From Sporosarcina cyprini (GTDB taxonomy: Bacteria > Bacillota > Bacilli > Bacillales_A > Planococcaceae): a DNA stretch of 64,000 bases. The notes under the pieces were generated by a model. That model saw only the letters and a program-made list of their open reading frames with translations, made no database searches and was not told the DNA's origin. Made by a program: the position numbers and the translations under genes. Below, one piece after another: positions 27,240 to 36,658 of this stretch (positions are counted from its first letter, which is position 1; each line of letters starts with the position of its first letter). The stretch spans positions 1 through 64,000 of the forward strand of contig NZ_JAKMHX010000016.1 in assembly GCF_022048975.1 (NCBI RefSeq), in the 5' to 3' direction.

Positions 27240-28907
27240 TTACATTCTTTCAGGCGCTGCGACGCCGATGAGTTTCAAGGCGTTGGCAACTGTTGTGCGT
27301 GTTGCAGTGACGAGGGCCAGACGTGCTTCGGATTGGTCGCGATTGTCTGGGTCGAGCACTTTTTCTGCGTTGTAGAAGCTGTGGAAGGTAGCCGCCAGCT
27401 CCTGGATGTATGTTGCGATGCGGTGTGGCGAGCGCAGGCGTGCTGCGTCCGCGACTACTTTCGGGAAGTCGCCAATTTTCTTTAGCAGTTCGACTTCTTT
27501 TTCCGACTGCAGCAAGTCCACGTGGTCGGTAGAAGCGACCATGCCTTTTTCTTCCGCTTGGCGCAAGATGGATGAGATGCGCGCGTGTGCGTATTGGGCA
27601 TAGTAGACCGGATTTTCATTGGACTGGGAAATGGCCAGATCCAAGTCAAAGTCCATTTGGGAATCGCCGGAACGCATGGCGAAGAAGTAACGGACGGCAT
27701 CCAAACCGACATCCTCGACCAGTTCGCGCAGCGTGACTGCTTTCCCTGTCCGTTTGCTCATTTTGAATTTCTCGCCATCTTTGTACAGCTGCACCATTTG
27801 GGCAACTTCGACTTCGAGCGTGTCGCGATCGTAGCCAAGCGCTTCGATGGCTGCTTTCATCCGCGGAATATAGCCGTGGTGGTCGGCGCCCCAAATATTG
27901 ATAAGCTTGTCAAAACCACGACGAATCTTATCTTCATGATACGCGATATCTGGCGTCAAGTACGTGTAGCTTCCGTCGTTCTTGATCAACACACGGTCTT
28001 TATCGTCGCCGAATGTCGTGGAACGGAACCACGTTGCGCCGTCTTCTTCAAAGACGTGGCCATTGCTACGTAATTTATCGAGTGCGATGCCGATTTTTCC
28101 ATCGGTATATAAAGAAGTCTCTGAGAACCAATTGTCGAAACGCACCCGGAAGTCTTCCAAGTCCTTCTTCAACTTTTCCAGTTCGTATTCAAGTCCGTAC
28201 TTGCGGAAAAACTCAAGACGCTCTGTTTCCGGCATATGTGTGTACCGATCTCCGTACTCTTCCGCAAGTGTCTTTCCGATTTCAATAATATCCTGGCCAT
28301 GGTAGCCGTCTTCCGGCATGTCCTTGTCCATGCCGAGTGCCTGGAAGTAGCGAGCTTCCACTGAGAGAGCCAGATTATTTACTTGATTGCCGGCATCGTT
28401 AATGTAGTATTCACGGGATACGTCGAAGCCCGCGAAATCAAGAATGTTGCAGAGGGAATCGCCAAGGGATGCGCCGCGCGCATGTCCTAGATGCAAGTCG
28501 CCCGTCGGGTTGGCAGAAACGAACTCGACTTGAACTTTTTCGTGTTGGCCAAATGTAGAACGTCCATAATCCGTTCCTTGAGCCAGTACCGCTTTCACTA
28601 CATCTCCAAGGAAATCGGTCTTCAACCGAATATTTATGAAGCCCGGGCCTGCGATTTCTACTGATTTAATGGCTGTATCCGCAGTTTCCAAATGCTCCAA
28701 AATAGTTTCCGCAATGACGCGTGGCGGCTTCTTCGCCAGCTTCGTCAGCTGCATGGCGATGTTCGTCGCATAATCCCCGTTTTCTTTGTTTTTCGGTGTT
28801 TCCAGTAGAATTTCCGGAATCTCTGTTTCTGCCACCAGGTCAGCGGCGATAACCGCTTTTCGGAAAGCCGATTTGATTTCTTGTTGTATCTTTTCTACAG
28901 CGTTCAT
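27240..28907 (-). CDS. argS: arginyl-tRNA synthetase
   Basis: Class I aminoacyl-tRNA synthetase charging tRNA-Arg, 555 residues. The N-terminal Add-1 tRNA-binding domain (residues 1-110) is followed by the catalytic domain with the HIGH motif as HLGHARG after FVSANPTGD, and a KMSK motif as [12 protein letters not shown], which many ArgRS lack. The C-terminal DALR anticodon-binding domain ends with [17 protein letters not shown] 28907 overlaps the ywiB stop by 4 nt, with GGAGGG 6 nt upstream. Confidence 0.97.
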   Translation of the reverse strand: MNAVEKIQQEIKSAFRKAVIAADLVAETEIPEILLETPKNKENGDYATNIAMQLTKLAKKPPRVIAETILEHLETADTAIKSVEIAGPGFINIRLKTDFLGDVVKAVLAQGTDYGRSTFGQHEKVQVEFVSANPTGDLHLGHARGASLGDSLCNILDFAGFDVSREYYINDAGNQVNNLALSVEARYFQALGMDKDMPEDGYHGQDIIEIGKTLAEEYGDRYTHMPETERLEFFRKYGLEYELEKLKKDLEDFRVRFDNWFSETSLYTDGKIGIALDKLRSNGHVFEEDGATWFRSTTFGDDKDRVLIKNDGSYTYLTPDIAYHEDKIRRGFDKLINIWGADHHGYIPRMKAAIEALGYDRDTLEVEVAQMVQLYKDGEKFKMSKRTGKAVTLRELVEDVGLDAVRYFFAMRSGDSQMDFDLDLAISQSNENPVYYAQYAHARISSILRQAEEKGMVASTDHVDLLQSEKEVELLKKIGDFPKVVADAARLRSPHRIATYIQELAATFHSFYNAEKVLDPDNRDQSEARLALVTATRTTVANALKLIGVAAPERM

Positions 28908-29347
28908 TTTTGTCCCTCCATGAAAGAAATTTGAAGCTTATATGTACCGAGCAGCGCTCCATCCGCATGCAGTTCGTAATGGACATGAAAATCCCCTACT
29001 GCGCCTGCTTTATCCGTATCAATTTGAAGTTCTTTTGTCTTTACTAGCAGATTGAACATGGCTGGACCATTTCCGTACGTACCCGGTCTCGGTGTTCCGA
29101 TGGAAAACGGCAAACGCATTTGCACCGCACCGCTCCTCATGATGAGCGCTTCCTCATCGCCAAGTTTGACCGTTGTCCGGATGACTTGGCCATTCTGCTT
29201 TTCTTCAAACCGCAAATATAGGTTGCCCGCTTTTTCAATGATGACACCTTTTGCTTGCAGTGTATGTTTATCTGCCGGCTGGCCTGGATGAATGATCGTC
29301 GACCGCAGTTTGACATCCACGGCACGTTCCGTATTCGCAGTTTCCAT
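28904..29347 (-). CDS. ywiB: YwiB family protein (DUF1934)
   Basis: 147-residue beta-rich protein of the YwiB family, a small calycin-like barrel of unknown function. Conserved features are [25 protein letters not shown] and the LPF-x-x-G turn followed by [23 protein letters not shown]. The gene precedes and overlaps argS by 4 nt, the same order as in B. subtilis, so it is translationally coupled to the synthetase. ATG 29347 lies 10 nt after AGGAGG. Confidence 0.85.
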   Translation of the reverse strand: METANTERAVDVKLRSTIIHPGQPADKHTLQAKGVIIEKAGNLYLRFEEKQNGQVIRTTVKLGDEEALIMRSGAVQMRLPFSIGTPRPGTYGNGPAMFNLLVKTKELQIDTDKAGAVGDFHVHYELHADGALLGTYKLQISFMEGQK

Positions 29348-29494
29348 TCAGAACCATCCTCCTACTCAAATATCTATCCATTATATCGTTTCTGCTGCAA
29401 ACTTTCCAACGAAGTTTTCCCAATTCCGCCCGTTTAATCCTCTGATGCGTGTCCATACTGTTGGTAATGAAACATTTAAGGGGGTTCCGATGCG

Positions 29495-31555
29495 ATGAAA
29501 CGGTCTGATTTTATTAAAAAACAGAAGAAGCGGAGATTGCTGCGCACTTTCCTTATGCTTGCCATCACCGGAGTTACCGCCTTTTTCACAGCCCTGTTAT
29601 GTCTTCGGATTTATGCGCAAATTGCGGGTGCCCCCTCACTGAGCGTGCCCAAGGCGTCTGTCTTTCTCGATAAGAACGGACGGCAAATCGGCGATAAATA
29701 CTCGGCTGAACGCAGGTATTGGGTCGGCTTAGATAATATTTCACCTCACCTGGTGGATGCGTTCATTGCGACAGAGGATCGCAATTTTTATAAGCATAAC
29801 GGGTTTGATTACCGAAGGATCGCAGGGGCTGTGCTGAAAGATGTGAAAACGATGAGAATGGCGGAAGGCGCCAGTACCATCACTCAGCAGTATGCCCGTA
29901 ATCTATATTTGACACACGAGAAGTCGTGGAACCGCAAATTAAAGGAAGCGCTGTACGCTTATCGTCTAGAGATTTTCTATGAGAAAGACGAGATTTTGGA
30001 AGGCTATATGAATACGGTCTACTTCGATCACGGGATGTACGGAGTCGAAGCGGCCAGCAAGTTTTATTTTGCCAAACCGGCGAAGGACCTGACTCTCGAG
30101 GAGGCGGCCGTCATCGCAGCCATTGCCAAGGGGCCCTCCATCTATTCGCCAATCGATAATCCCGAACGTTCGCGAAACCGGCAATTGACGATTCTTCATT
30201 TGATGGAGGAACAAGGGTTTATTACGGAAGTGCAGGAAGAACGGGCAAAAAATACACCAATCGCGTTAAAGACAGACGAGTGGTCGGAAATGAAACGGGT
30301 AGCGCCTTACTTCTTGGATGAAGTGTGGAGAGAGGCTGAAAAAGTTTTGAGTGAAAAAGGGCGCTATCCTGGGGAAGGCGGATGGACGATTCGAACGACG
30401 CTCGATTTGCACCATCAGCAGGCCGCAGAAGAGATGGTGGACAAATGGATGCCGAAAAACGATTTGCAGGTCGCATTCATTTCGATGGAACCGGAAACCG
30501 GAGCCATTACCTCCATGGTCGGAGGCACTGATTATGCGGTAAGTCCTTTTAACCGAGCCACACAGGCAAAGCGGCAGCCGGGCTCCGCCATGAAGCCGAT
30601 TCTTTACGCGGCAGCTCTGGAAGACGGCTTTAGCCCGCTGACTTTCATGTCGACCGAGCGGACCATTTTCACCTATGACGAAGGGCGTTCCACGTATGAA
30701 CCGAAAAACATTAACGGAAAGTTTGCCGGCCATCCGATCTCCCTGGCTCAGGCCATCGCTTTGTCCGATAATATCTATGCGGTTAAGACGCTAGAAAAAG
30801 TCGGCTATAAAAAGTTCAATAATATGGCGGAGCGGCTCGGCCTGCATGTGAAATTTCAAGAGTCGCCGGCCGTTGCACTCGGCACTTCCGTTGTCACATT
30901 GAAAGAGATGACCAATGCATACAACCGGGTCGCCTCTAGCGGATTGAAAGTGGAACCGACGACTATATTATCCATTACTGATGCGCAAGGCCGGACCGTT
31001 TATGAAAAGCCGAAAACGACAAAAAAACGTGTGATTACAGAGCAGGATGCGTTCGTCCTCACTCATTTGATGACAGGTATGTTTGATCCGGTGTTCAATG
31101 ATTATTTGATTTCCACCGGCCTGACGATGCGGCCGAAGCAGACGCGTCCTTATGCAGCCAAGTCCGGAACGACCATTTCAGACCAATACTTAATCGGATT
31201 TACTCCGTCGCTGACAGCCGGAATTTGGACTGGATTTGATGTCGGGCAGAATTTGACCGAGTTTGAAGACAAAGCCGCCTCCAAGCGGATCTGGATCGAC
31301 TTCATGGAGAAGGTGCACGAAGGGAAGACGGAAGAACCGTTCGTCCCGCCAAGCGGAGTGAACGGAGTCATCGTGGATGTGGAAACCGGCGGAATTGCGG
31401 TTAATGAATGTCCGAAACAGCGTCTGGTTTACGTGAAGGAAAAGGATATGCCGCAAAAACTTTGCACCGATCGCAGCTTGCGGGAGGACCGACTGTCCGG
31501 TAACGACGAAGAAGAAGGTTCCTTCGAACTGTTCCCATTCTCCTTCTTTGAATAA
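29495..31555 (+). CDS. pbpG: class A penicillin-binding protein PbpG
   Basis: Bifunctional peptidoglycan synthase of 686 residues: a cytoplasmic basic tail, one membrane anchor (about 17-40), a glycosyltransferase domain (EDRNFYKHNGFDYRRIAGA, EGASTITQQYARN, KLKEALYAYRLE) and a transpeptidase domain with the active-site motif SAMK (after KRQPG), SDN (ALSDNIYA) and KSGT (AAKSGTTISDQYLIGFTP). The C-terminus is short and acidic. Position next to ywhD, ywhB, ywiB and argS identifies it as PbpG (PBP2d), which in B. subtilis acts in the forespore. ATG 29495 has GGGGG upstream. Confidence 0.93.
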   Translation: MKRSDFIKKQKKRRLLRTFLMLAITGVTAFFTALLCLRIYAQIAGAPSLSVPKASVFLDKNGRQIGDKYSAERRYWVGLDNISPHLVDAFIATEDRNFYKHNGFDYRRIAGAVLKDVKTMRMAEGASTITQQYARNLYLTHEKSWNRKLKEALYAYRLEIFYEKDEILEGYMNTVYFDHGMYGVEAASKFYFAKPAKDLTLEEAAVIAAIAKGPSIYSPIDNPERSRNRQLTILHLMEEQGFITEVQEERAKNTPIALKTDEWSEMKRVAPYFLDEVWREAEKVLSEKGRYPGEGGWTIRTTLDLHHQQAAEEMVDKWMPKNDLQVAFISMEPETGAITSMVGGTDYAVSPFNRATQAKRQPGSAMKPILYAAALEDGFSPLTFMSTERTIFTYDEGRSTYEPKNINGKFAGHPISLAQAIALSDNIYAVKTLEKVGYKKFNNMAERLGLHVKFQESPAVALGTSVVTLKEMTNAYNRVASSGLKVEPTTILSITDAQGRTVYEKPKTTKKRVITEQDAFVLTHLMTGMFDPVFNDYLISTGLTMRPKQTRPYAAKSGTTISDQYLIGFTPSLTAGIWTGFDVGQNLTEFEDKAASKRIWIDFMEKVHEGKTEEPFVPPSGVNGVIVDVETGGIAVNECPKQRLVYVKEKDMPQKLCTDRSLREDRLSGNDEEEGSFELFPFSFFE

Positions 31556-31572
31556 AAGACGAGGAACCATCA

Positions 31573-31614
31573 AAAAAGCTATCCGTCCTACTAAGAGGAT
31601 GGATAGCTTTTTTA
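31573..31614 (+). terminator. pbpG terminator
   Basis: AAGCTATCC and GGATAGCTT with an inner TCCT/AGGA stem, followed by TTTTTT, 20 nt after the pbpG stop. Confidence 0.85.
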
Positions 31615-31783
31615 CCGATCTAGGCATCTCGCCCGTATTTGCTTGGGTTGTAAACATACAGGCGCAGACTGCGCTATTCCGGTTGTCCTAGCTTACAATG
31701 GCAAGCTGTATTTTTAGTGTACTTCCTTTCTCGTTTACATTCAACCTCGGATGCAATGGTCTTAAGGAAATGTCACATTTTGT

Positions 31784-32314
31784 TCATAAATGCGGCGACT
31801 CTGAACCCAGGTCAATCCGCAGTTTCGGCTCGCTCCGTTCCCACATCTCCGGGTTATGCGATTGCAGGAAATCGGCAAGGATTCGCTTCGACTTCTCATC
31901 CATCTCATCCACAATGATTTGCCGCTTCAGCGATTTATCCATTTTATTCACATGATCGGCCAGAATTTTGTAACCGCGCCGTTTTTCCTTATTGACGACC
32001 ATTTCACAAGCAGTCACACCCGCATAGTACGGTCCGGCTTCCTTAAAATCGATCGTCACCCAAACGAGCCAATACGGCTTCCCGCCTTCCGAGTCCTCCC
32101 GGTTTGTTGTAAATTTCACGCCGCGCTCCGTCTCACTGCGGGCATGCATCGCCCCTATCTCGATGCGGGCTTCTTCCGCCTCGATATCCACGATGACCGG
32201 CGAAATATTTTCAAGCGATAACGACCCGATACCAAAGCCCTTATGGCCGTCTGTCGGATCGTTCTTTATAATGGTGAATCCCAATTTTTGTTTAGGTTTC
32301 TCTTCATTCGCCAT
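31784..32314 (-). CDS. ywhD: YwhD family protein
   Basis: 176-residue soluble protein of the YwhD family, found across Bacillales and of unknown function. It begins after AGGAGAGGA with MANEEKPKQKLGFTIIKND and contains GHKGFGIGSLSLENISPVIVDIEA, VKFTTNREDSEGGKPYWLVWVTID and HVNKMDKSLKRQIIVDEMD. In-frame sequence upstream of the ATG at 32314 is not family-like. It lies convergent to pbpG and divergent from the tautomerase gene, as in B. subtilis. Confidence 0.85.
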   Translation of the reverse strand: MANEEKPKQKLGFTIIKNDPTDGHKGFGIGSLSLENISPVIVDIEAEEARIEIGAMHARSETERGVKFTTNREDSEGGKPYWLVWVTIDFKEAGPYYAGVTACEMVVNKEKRRGYKILADHVNKMDKSLKRQIIVDEMDEKSKRILADFLQSHNPEMWERSEPKLRIDLGSESPHL

Positions 32315-32382
32315 TTTTATATCCTCTCCTACTCTGTTATTATATACACTATACCGAATTATCGCAGGAAGGGGGAAATGGT

Positions 32383-32571
32383 ATGCCATACGTAACCGTA
32401 AAAATGATCGAAGGCCGTACAGAAGAACAAAAACGTGCACTCTGCGAAAAAGTGACAGCAGTTGTCTCCGAAACAACAGGAGCTCCCGTCGAAAACGTTG
32501 TCGTGTTCATCGAAGAGATGTCTAAAAATCATTATGCCGTCGCTGGAAAGCGCTTGAGTGACGCAGAATAA
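32383..32571 (+). CDS. ywhB: 4-oxalocrotonate tautomerase family protein (YwhB)
   Basis: Small tautomerase of 62 residues. After Met removal the catalytic Pro1 is exposed (MPYVTVKMIEGR), followed by the family's Glu/Arg-rich helix (EEQKRALCEKVTAVVSETTG) and NVVVFIEEM. Proteins of this size form hexamers. The physiological substrate of YwhB is unknown; related enzymes act on 2-hydroxymuconate. ATG 32383 follows GAAGGGGG. Confidence 0.9.
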   Translation: MPYVTVKMIEGRTEEQKRALCEKVTAVVSETTGAPVENVVVFIEEMSKNHYAVAGKRLSDAE

Positions 32572-32583
32572 GTTGTACAGTCC

Positions 32584-32606
32584 ACCGGCCTATGCCGGTT
32601 TTTTTA
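32584..32606 (+). terminator. ywhB terminator
   Basis: CCGGC-CTAT-GCCGG followed by seven T, 12 nt after the stop. Confidence 0.85.
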
Positions 32607-32607
32607 T

Positions 32608-32750
32608 TTGGAATGAAATGCAAGGACGATTTTGTATTTGTCGGTGTTGTTATGGTTCCGGATATTAACTTTCTAGGGGGAGTGGCTACAGGAGGGAGTA
32701 TTTCGGTTAGCTCCCCTAATTCCAGCCCCTTCAGCCAATATAATCCTCAT
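32608..32750. other. gap without visible gene
   Basis: Between the ywhB terminator and the TCTATCACCG array there is no coding frame with a ribosome binding site or a clear hairpin. The far part of the same gap (32890-33057) also shows nothing recognisable. Confidence 0.5.
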
Positions 32751-32752
32751 TA

Positions 32753-32885
32753 AATCGCCTATCACCGTCTAAATCCATTCTATCACCGGGTAAACGGTTT
32801 CTATCACCGCCTGAAACCGTTCTATCACCGGGTAAACCGCTTCTATCACCGCCTAAACTGAATTGATCACCGCTTGACTACAATT
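32753..32885. repeat. TCTATCACCG phased repeat array (21-bp period)
   Basis: Six copies of (T)CTATCACCG, the central ones exactly 21 bp apart. Spacers alternate between GGTAAACGGT-like and CCTGAAACCGT-like forms. It lies in the convergent gap between two terminators (ywhB and ywgA). Confidence 0.8.
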
Positions 32886-33057
32886 CAGATGGATTTGTCG
32901 TGTTACTTCTTCTTATACCAATAGTCAGCCGAACACTATAAGCTCAAGCTGTTTACGTACCCACCAAAAACGGTAGTTTGCCGGAGAAACCCGGGTTTAT
33001 TGCCACATTGAACTTGGTTCTTCACACTCAGACGATTCCCCCTCTCTTCAAGCCACA

Positions 33058-33081
33058 CAAAAAGCCGGCAATTAGCCGGCT
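33058..33081 (-). terminator. ywgA-side terminator overlapping the stop codon
   Basis: AGCCGGC-TAATT-GCCGGCT and TTTTTGTG on the minus strand. The TAA stop of ywgA is in the loop, so coding end and terminator are the same bases. Confidence 0.8.
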
Positions 33082-33587
33082 GGGATGGTTGTGCATTGTT
33101 GCAGTTCTTCGATGAATTCGAAGGCTGCGGTCATTTCGTCTTCTGTGAAGTTGAGTTTGCTTTTGACAATATGTACTTTGGCCACTTGCTCTTCTTTTGG
33201 CAGATGGTCGAAGTAGAGAAGGGTCGAAACGAGTTCCAGGAAACGGGAGCTTTTTCCGTTCAGCTTGCCGATACAGATGCTGAGCATTTCATGGGGTGTG
33301 TCGGCTGTTTCGAGGAAGCGTTCCCCTTCTTCTGTGACGTTGTAGTGATATTGGACGTAGGATCCTTTGTCCGTGCATTGTTCGGACAGGAATCCCATGG
33401 CGCACAGTTCTTCTACGCGCAGCGTCAACTCCTCCGAGTACGGTCCGTACATATGTAACTCATATTTTTCAACGAATGCAAAGTTCATTTTTTTTGCGAT
33501 GTATACCATTTTCTGCAGTTTTTTTCGACCGCTCACTTCTTGCGCCAGTGAAATGAACTGTACAATTCTGGCATGTTCTTGCAACAA
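33072..33587 (-). CDS. ywgA: YwgA family protein
   Basis: 171-residue soluble protein of the YwgA family (unknown function). The motif GRKKLQKMVYIAKKM near the N-terminus followed by EKYELHMYGPYSEELTLRVEEL resembles the Panacea/antitoxin SocA-like fold, where KLQKL-Y and YGP are hallmarks. I place the start at TTG 33587, 8 nt after GAGGAG, because the resulting MLQEHARIVQF matches the family start; GTG at 33596 is too close to the ribosome binding site. It lies 16 nt after ywfO and ends inside its own terminator. The link to Panacea is my inference. Confidence 0.8.
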   Translation of the reverse strand: MLQEHARIVQFISLAQEVSGRKKLQKMVYIAKKMNFAFVEKYELHMYGPYSEELTLRVEELCAMGFLSEQCTDKGSYVQYHYNVTEEGERFLETADTPHEMLSICIGKLNGKSSRFLELVSTLLYFDHLPKEEQVAKVHIVKSKLNFTEDEMTAAFEFIEELQQCTTIPAG

Positions 33588-33603
33588 GTTGCCCACTCCT
33601 CTC

Positions 33604-34902
33604 TCATTCTTTCAACATTTTAAGCATGTCCGCGTAAAGCGGTATTTCGTCTTTCTTCTCGATCAAAAGATCTTCAGGGAAATAAATTTTATGGTCGGTT
33701 CGGCGTTTGCCTGATATGGCGTCCACGATGTCCGAGGATCGGGACAGCTCCCGCAATTCGCCGCCTGGCATCTGCAAGTAAATCGGGACGCGTTCGTTCT
33801 CTTCGCCCGGACGGTAAAAGTCGTATGGCAAATCAGAGGAAGAGTCGGCAACGAGGTAATATTCCGGATCCAAGCCGGCATCTTTAAACAGTTGCTCCAG
33901 CTTGCCGATCTTCCGGTATTCCTTCGCCGGATCGAATTCAGCGTATTGGAACAGCCGCCGATTAATAAAACGGTCGCATAAGTCTGCCAATATGGCATCT
34001 TTCTCTTTGCGCCACCATTGGAAATACGCTAATAAGACACTTTCATCCAGTGATATGTAGTCTTCCAGTTGAAAAGTTTGATTGAAAAAAGAGCGGAAAT
34101 GGACAGGGTCATAGGTGAATTGGTATCCGCTGTTGTGCAGCTGTCTCGCCCGATGCAAGATTTTCATCAGTATGACTTCGGCACTACGCGAAACCGGGTG
34201 AAAATACACTTGCCAATACATTTGGTATCGGCTCATTATATAATCTTCCACCGCATGCATGCCGCTAAACTTGATGACGACCTGTTCTTCTGCAGGCCGC
34301 ATGACGCGCAAGATTCGTTCCATATCGAAATGTCCGTAGGAAACGCCGGTGTAGTAGGCATCTCGCTGGAGGTAATCCATCCGGTCCGCATCGATTTGGC
34401 TGGAGATCATGCTGACGACAAGCTTGTCCGGGTATGTCTTGCCGATGACATCGGCCACTTTTTGCGGGAAATCAGGAGACACTTTTCGCAGAACGGCGTT
34501 CACTTCCGTATCGCCAACCAAAATCCGCTGCGTGAATTGCTCATGATCCAGGCTGAATACCTTTTCGAACGCATGCGAAAAAGGGCCGTGGCCCAAATCA
34601 TGAAGGAGAGCAGCACAAAGCGTAACAAGACGTTCTTCATCGTTCCATTCAGCTCGCCCGCTGAATCCATCGTCGATGATGCGTCTTACAATTTCGTAGA
34701 CACCGAGTGAATGTTGAAAACGGCTGTGCTCCGCTCCGTGAAAGACGAGATAGGTTGTCCCAAGCTGCCGGATACGGCGCAGCCGCTGGAATTCCCGTGT
34801 GCCGATGACGTCCCAGATCACTTGGTCCCGTACATGGATATATCGGTGAACCGGATCTTTGAATACTTTCTCTTCCAGAAGCTTTTCATTTTTGTATTCC
34901 AT
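33604..34902 (-). CDS. ywfO: HD-domain nucleotide phosphohydrolase YwfO
   Basis: 432-residue HD-superfamily enzyme of the dGTPase/SAMHD1-like group. The metal-binding residues are in HGAEHSRFQHSLGVYE and LLHDLGHGPFSHAFE, with the later Asp in MISSQIDADRMDYLQRDAYYTG. B. subtilis YwfO is reported as a dNTP triphosphohydrolase-like protein. Start ATG 34902 lies 7 nt after GGAGGT; an in-frame GTG three codons earlier overlaps that site. It precedes ywgA on the same strand. Confidence 0.88.
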   Translation of the reverse strand: MEYKNEKLLEEKVFKDPVHRYIHVRDQVIWDVIGTREFQRLRRIRQLGTTYLVFHGAEHSRFQHSLGVYEIVRRIIDDGFSGRAEWNDEERLVTLCAALLHDLGHGPFSHAFEKVFSLDHEQFTQRILVGDTEVNAVLRKVSPDFPQKVADVIGKTYPDKLVVSMISSQIDADRMDYLQRDAYYTGVSYGHFDMERILRVMRPAEEQVVIKFSGMHAVEDYIMSRYQMYWQVYFHPVSRSAEVILMKILHRARQLHNSGYQFTYDPVHFRSFFNQTFQLEDYISLDESVLLAYFQWWRKEKDAILADLCDRFINRRLFQYAEFDPAKEYRKIGKLEQLFKDAGLDPEYYLVADSSSDLPYDFYRPGEENERVPIYLQMPGGELRELSRSSDIVDAISGKRRTDHKIYFPEDLLIEKKDEIPLYADMLKMLKE

Positions 34903-35114
34903 CTCCCGCACCTCCGGCCATCCATTTTCTTAAGTATATCAAAAAGTACTGCGAACGGAAGATGGCAAATGTAGTGATTTGGAACAGACTATCGACAACA
35001 GGTTGAATCAAATGTTTTTTATGAAGTGTTGCAGTTTGAATGAATAAAAGTATTCTGTGTTGTACACACTGACCTTAGGTTAGAAAGACTATGAATTTGG
35101 CAGGAGGCATGGAA

Positions 35115-35750
35115 ATGGTGAAGGTCAGACAAGATGCTTGGTTAGAACAAGATGATATTTTATTAGCTGAAACGGTATTGCGGCATGTCCGCGAAGGAAG
35201 CACACAATTGAGCGCATTCGAAGAAGTCGGAGATGCGCTGAACAGAACGGCCGCCGCTTGTGGATTTAGATGGAACGCAGTCGTGCGGAGAGATTACGAG
35301 AAAGAGCTGTCAGAAGCGAAAAAGGAACGGAAACAAGCGATGCGCGTCCTCGGTCCCGATTTCAAACGACGCAGCCAGCAGCTGTTTACGCCAGGAACTA
35401 ACGGTGAAGGCGAAGAAAAAGCGGCAGTTCCGCTTTCAGCTCTCTCCCTGGACACAATCATTGCCTATTTAATCCGCTTGCATCATAACGGCGGAGGAGA
35501 TTCGGAATCACTTCGCTGGAAGCATACAGCCAAGATGGCAAATGATAAAGTGCACATGTTAGAGCAGGAAATCGAGAAACTACAACGCGAAAACGCTACA
35601 CTTCGCAATGATTACGAGCAGTTTGTGCAAATTATGAACCGCGCACGCCGTCTCGTGACGTTGGAAGATACGGAAGATCGGGTTGCCCCTGTCTTCACGA
35701 TGGAGAAAAACGGGAATCTCGTATCAAAAGAACCGCCGGCCAACAATTGA
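35115..35750 (+). CDS. rsfA: prespore-specific regulator RsfA
   Basis: RsfA fine-tunes sigma-F-dependent genes in the forespore. The 211-residue protein begins with a Myb/SANT-like DNA-binding domain ([58 protein letters not shown], three spaced Trp/aromatic positions) and has a C-terminal coiled coil (about 150-190, [24 protein letters not shown]). ATG 35115 lies 7 nt after AGGAGG. Neighbours ywfO and lipL match the B. subtilis map. Confidence 0.9.
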   Translation: MVKVRQDAWLEQDDILLAETVLRHVREGSTQLSAFEEVGDALNRTAAACGFRWNAVVRRDYEKELSEAKKERKQAMRVLGPDFKRRSQQLFTPGTNGEGEEKAAVPLSALSLDTIIAYLIRLHHNGGGDSESLRWKHTAKMANDKVHMLEQEIEKLQRENATLRNDYEQFVQIMNRARRLVTLEDTEDRVAPVFTMEKNGNLVSKEPPANN

Positions 35751-35766
35751 TCCGGCGGTTTTTTTT
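35731..35766. terminator. bidirectional terminator between rsfA and lipL
   Basis: CCGCCGG and CCGGCGG with a loop holding the rsfA stop, followed by TTTTTTT on the plus strand and TTCTTTTG on the minus strand. It serves two convergent genes. Confidence 0.8.
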
Positions 35767-35786
35767 ATTCTATCAGCTTTACAATC

Positions 35787-36629
35787 TCAAGCACGCAGCA
35801 TTTTTTGATTGCGCTCGACGACTCGTTTTAAATAAAATCCATACAGCTCCAGTTCCTCAGGCGTGAAACCGCCCATTTGGAGATCACCGCTCAATTCCCG
35901 CAGCAACAGCTGAGTGCGAATGACAATATCGCTCACAGTCAGCTCTGTCCCCAGAAGCTCGGATAAGGAGGCCATGACATCCGGCTCGATAACGGGATAG
36001 GCGAACTTTGTCTCCTCCCCTTGCAGGCCCGCCTCATACAGCGTACGGATAAGCTTGGCCCTTTCCGAACCGCTCCCTTCCACGCATAAGTACACTTGGA
36101 CTGCCACACCTTGCCGCAATCTCCGCTGGGAAATTCCAGCGAACTTGCGCCCTTCCATGCTTAAATCATATGTGCCCGGGCAGTAAGAGCCGACGATCTC
36201 GTAAGCCTCAATCCGGTCTGCCGCTTCCGGGAAAAGGTGTTTTACGAAGGCGACCATCATTTCGTATCCCTCTGGAATGTCTATGGAGCCTTGCTGTTCC
36301 GATAAAACAAGGGAGATATTCAGCACCCCGCTGTCGAGCACAACGGCAAGACCCCCGGAGTTCCGGACAATGGTCTGATAGCCCGCCTCATGAATTAACG
36401 GAACAGCCTCCTCGATGTGGGGAAGCCGATGATCTTGGATGCCAAGAACCACTGTATGATCATGCACCCATGTGCGAACGGCCGGACTGCTCATCTGCTG
36501 TCCAACTAAGTGGCATAGTGTATCATCTGCGGCAAATGATTCTAATGCCGAACGCCCTCTGGCTGAGAATGACTCGTCCATAAAACGCCATTTCGGCATA
36601 TGAAGCGATAGTTCTTCATTTGACTTCAT
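35787..36629 (-). CDS. lipL: octanoyl-[GcvH]:protein N-octanoyltransferase LipL
   Basis: Moves the octanoyl group from GcvH to E2 subunits in the Bacillus lipoate pathway. The 280-residue protein has the lipoate-ligase-like fold, with RNSGGLAVVLDSGVLNISLVL, the catalytic Cys in GSYCPGTYDLS and the Lys in GRKFAGISQRRLRQGVAVQVYL. The Cys distinguishes LipL from lipoate ligase LplJ. Start ATG 36629 lies 6 nt after GGAG. It is 29 nt downstream of pta and probably co-transcribed. Confidence 0.92.
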   Translation of the reverse strand: MKSNEELSLHMPKWRFMDESFSARGRSALESFAADDTLCHLVGQQMSSPAVRTWVHDHTVVLGIQDHRLPHIEEAVPLIHEAGYQTIVRNSGGLAVVLDSGVLNISLVLSEQQGSIDIPEGYEMMVAFVKHLFPEAADRIEAYEIVGSYCPGTYDLSMEGRKFAGISQRRLRQGVAVQVYLCVEGSGSERAKLIRTLYEAGLQGEETKFAYPVIEPDVMASLSELLGTELTVSDIVIRTQLLLRELSGDLQMGGFTPEELELYGFYLKRVVERNQKMLRA

Positions 36630-36658
36630 ATATGTCTCCTGCACTTTCCATCTTCAAA

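Noticed and set aside
27240-28907. T-box leader for argS
   Set aside because: ywiB precedes argS without space for a leader, and no T-box motif (TGGNACCGCG) was seen upstream of ywiB.
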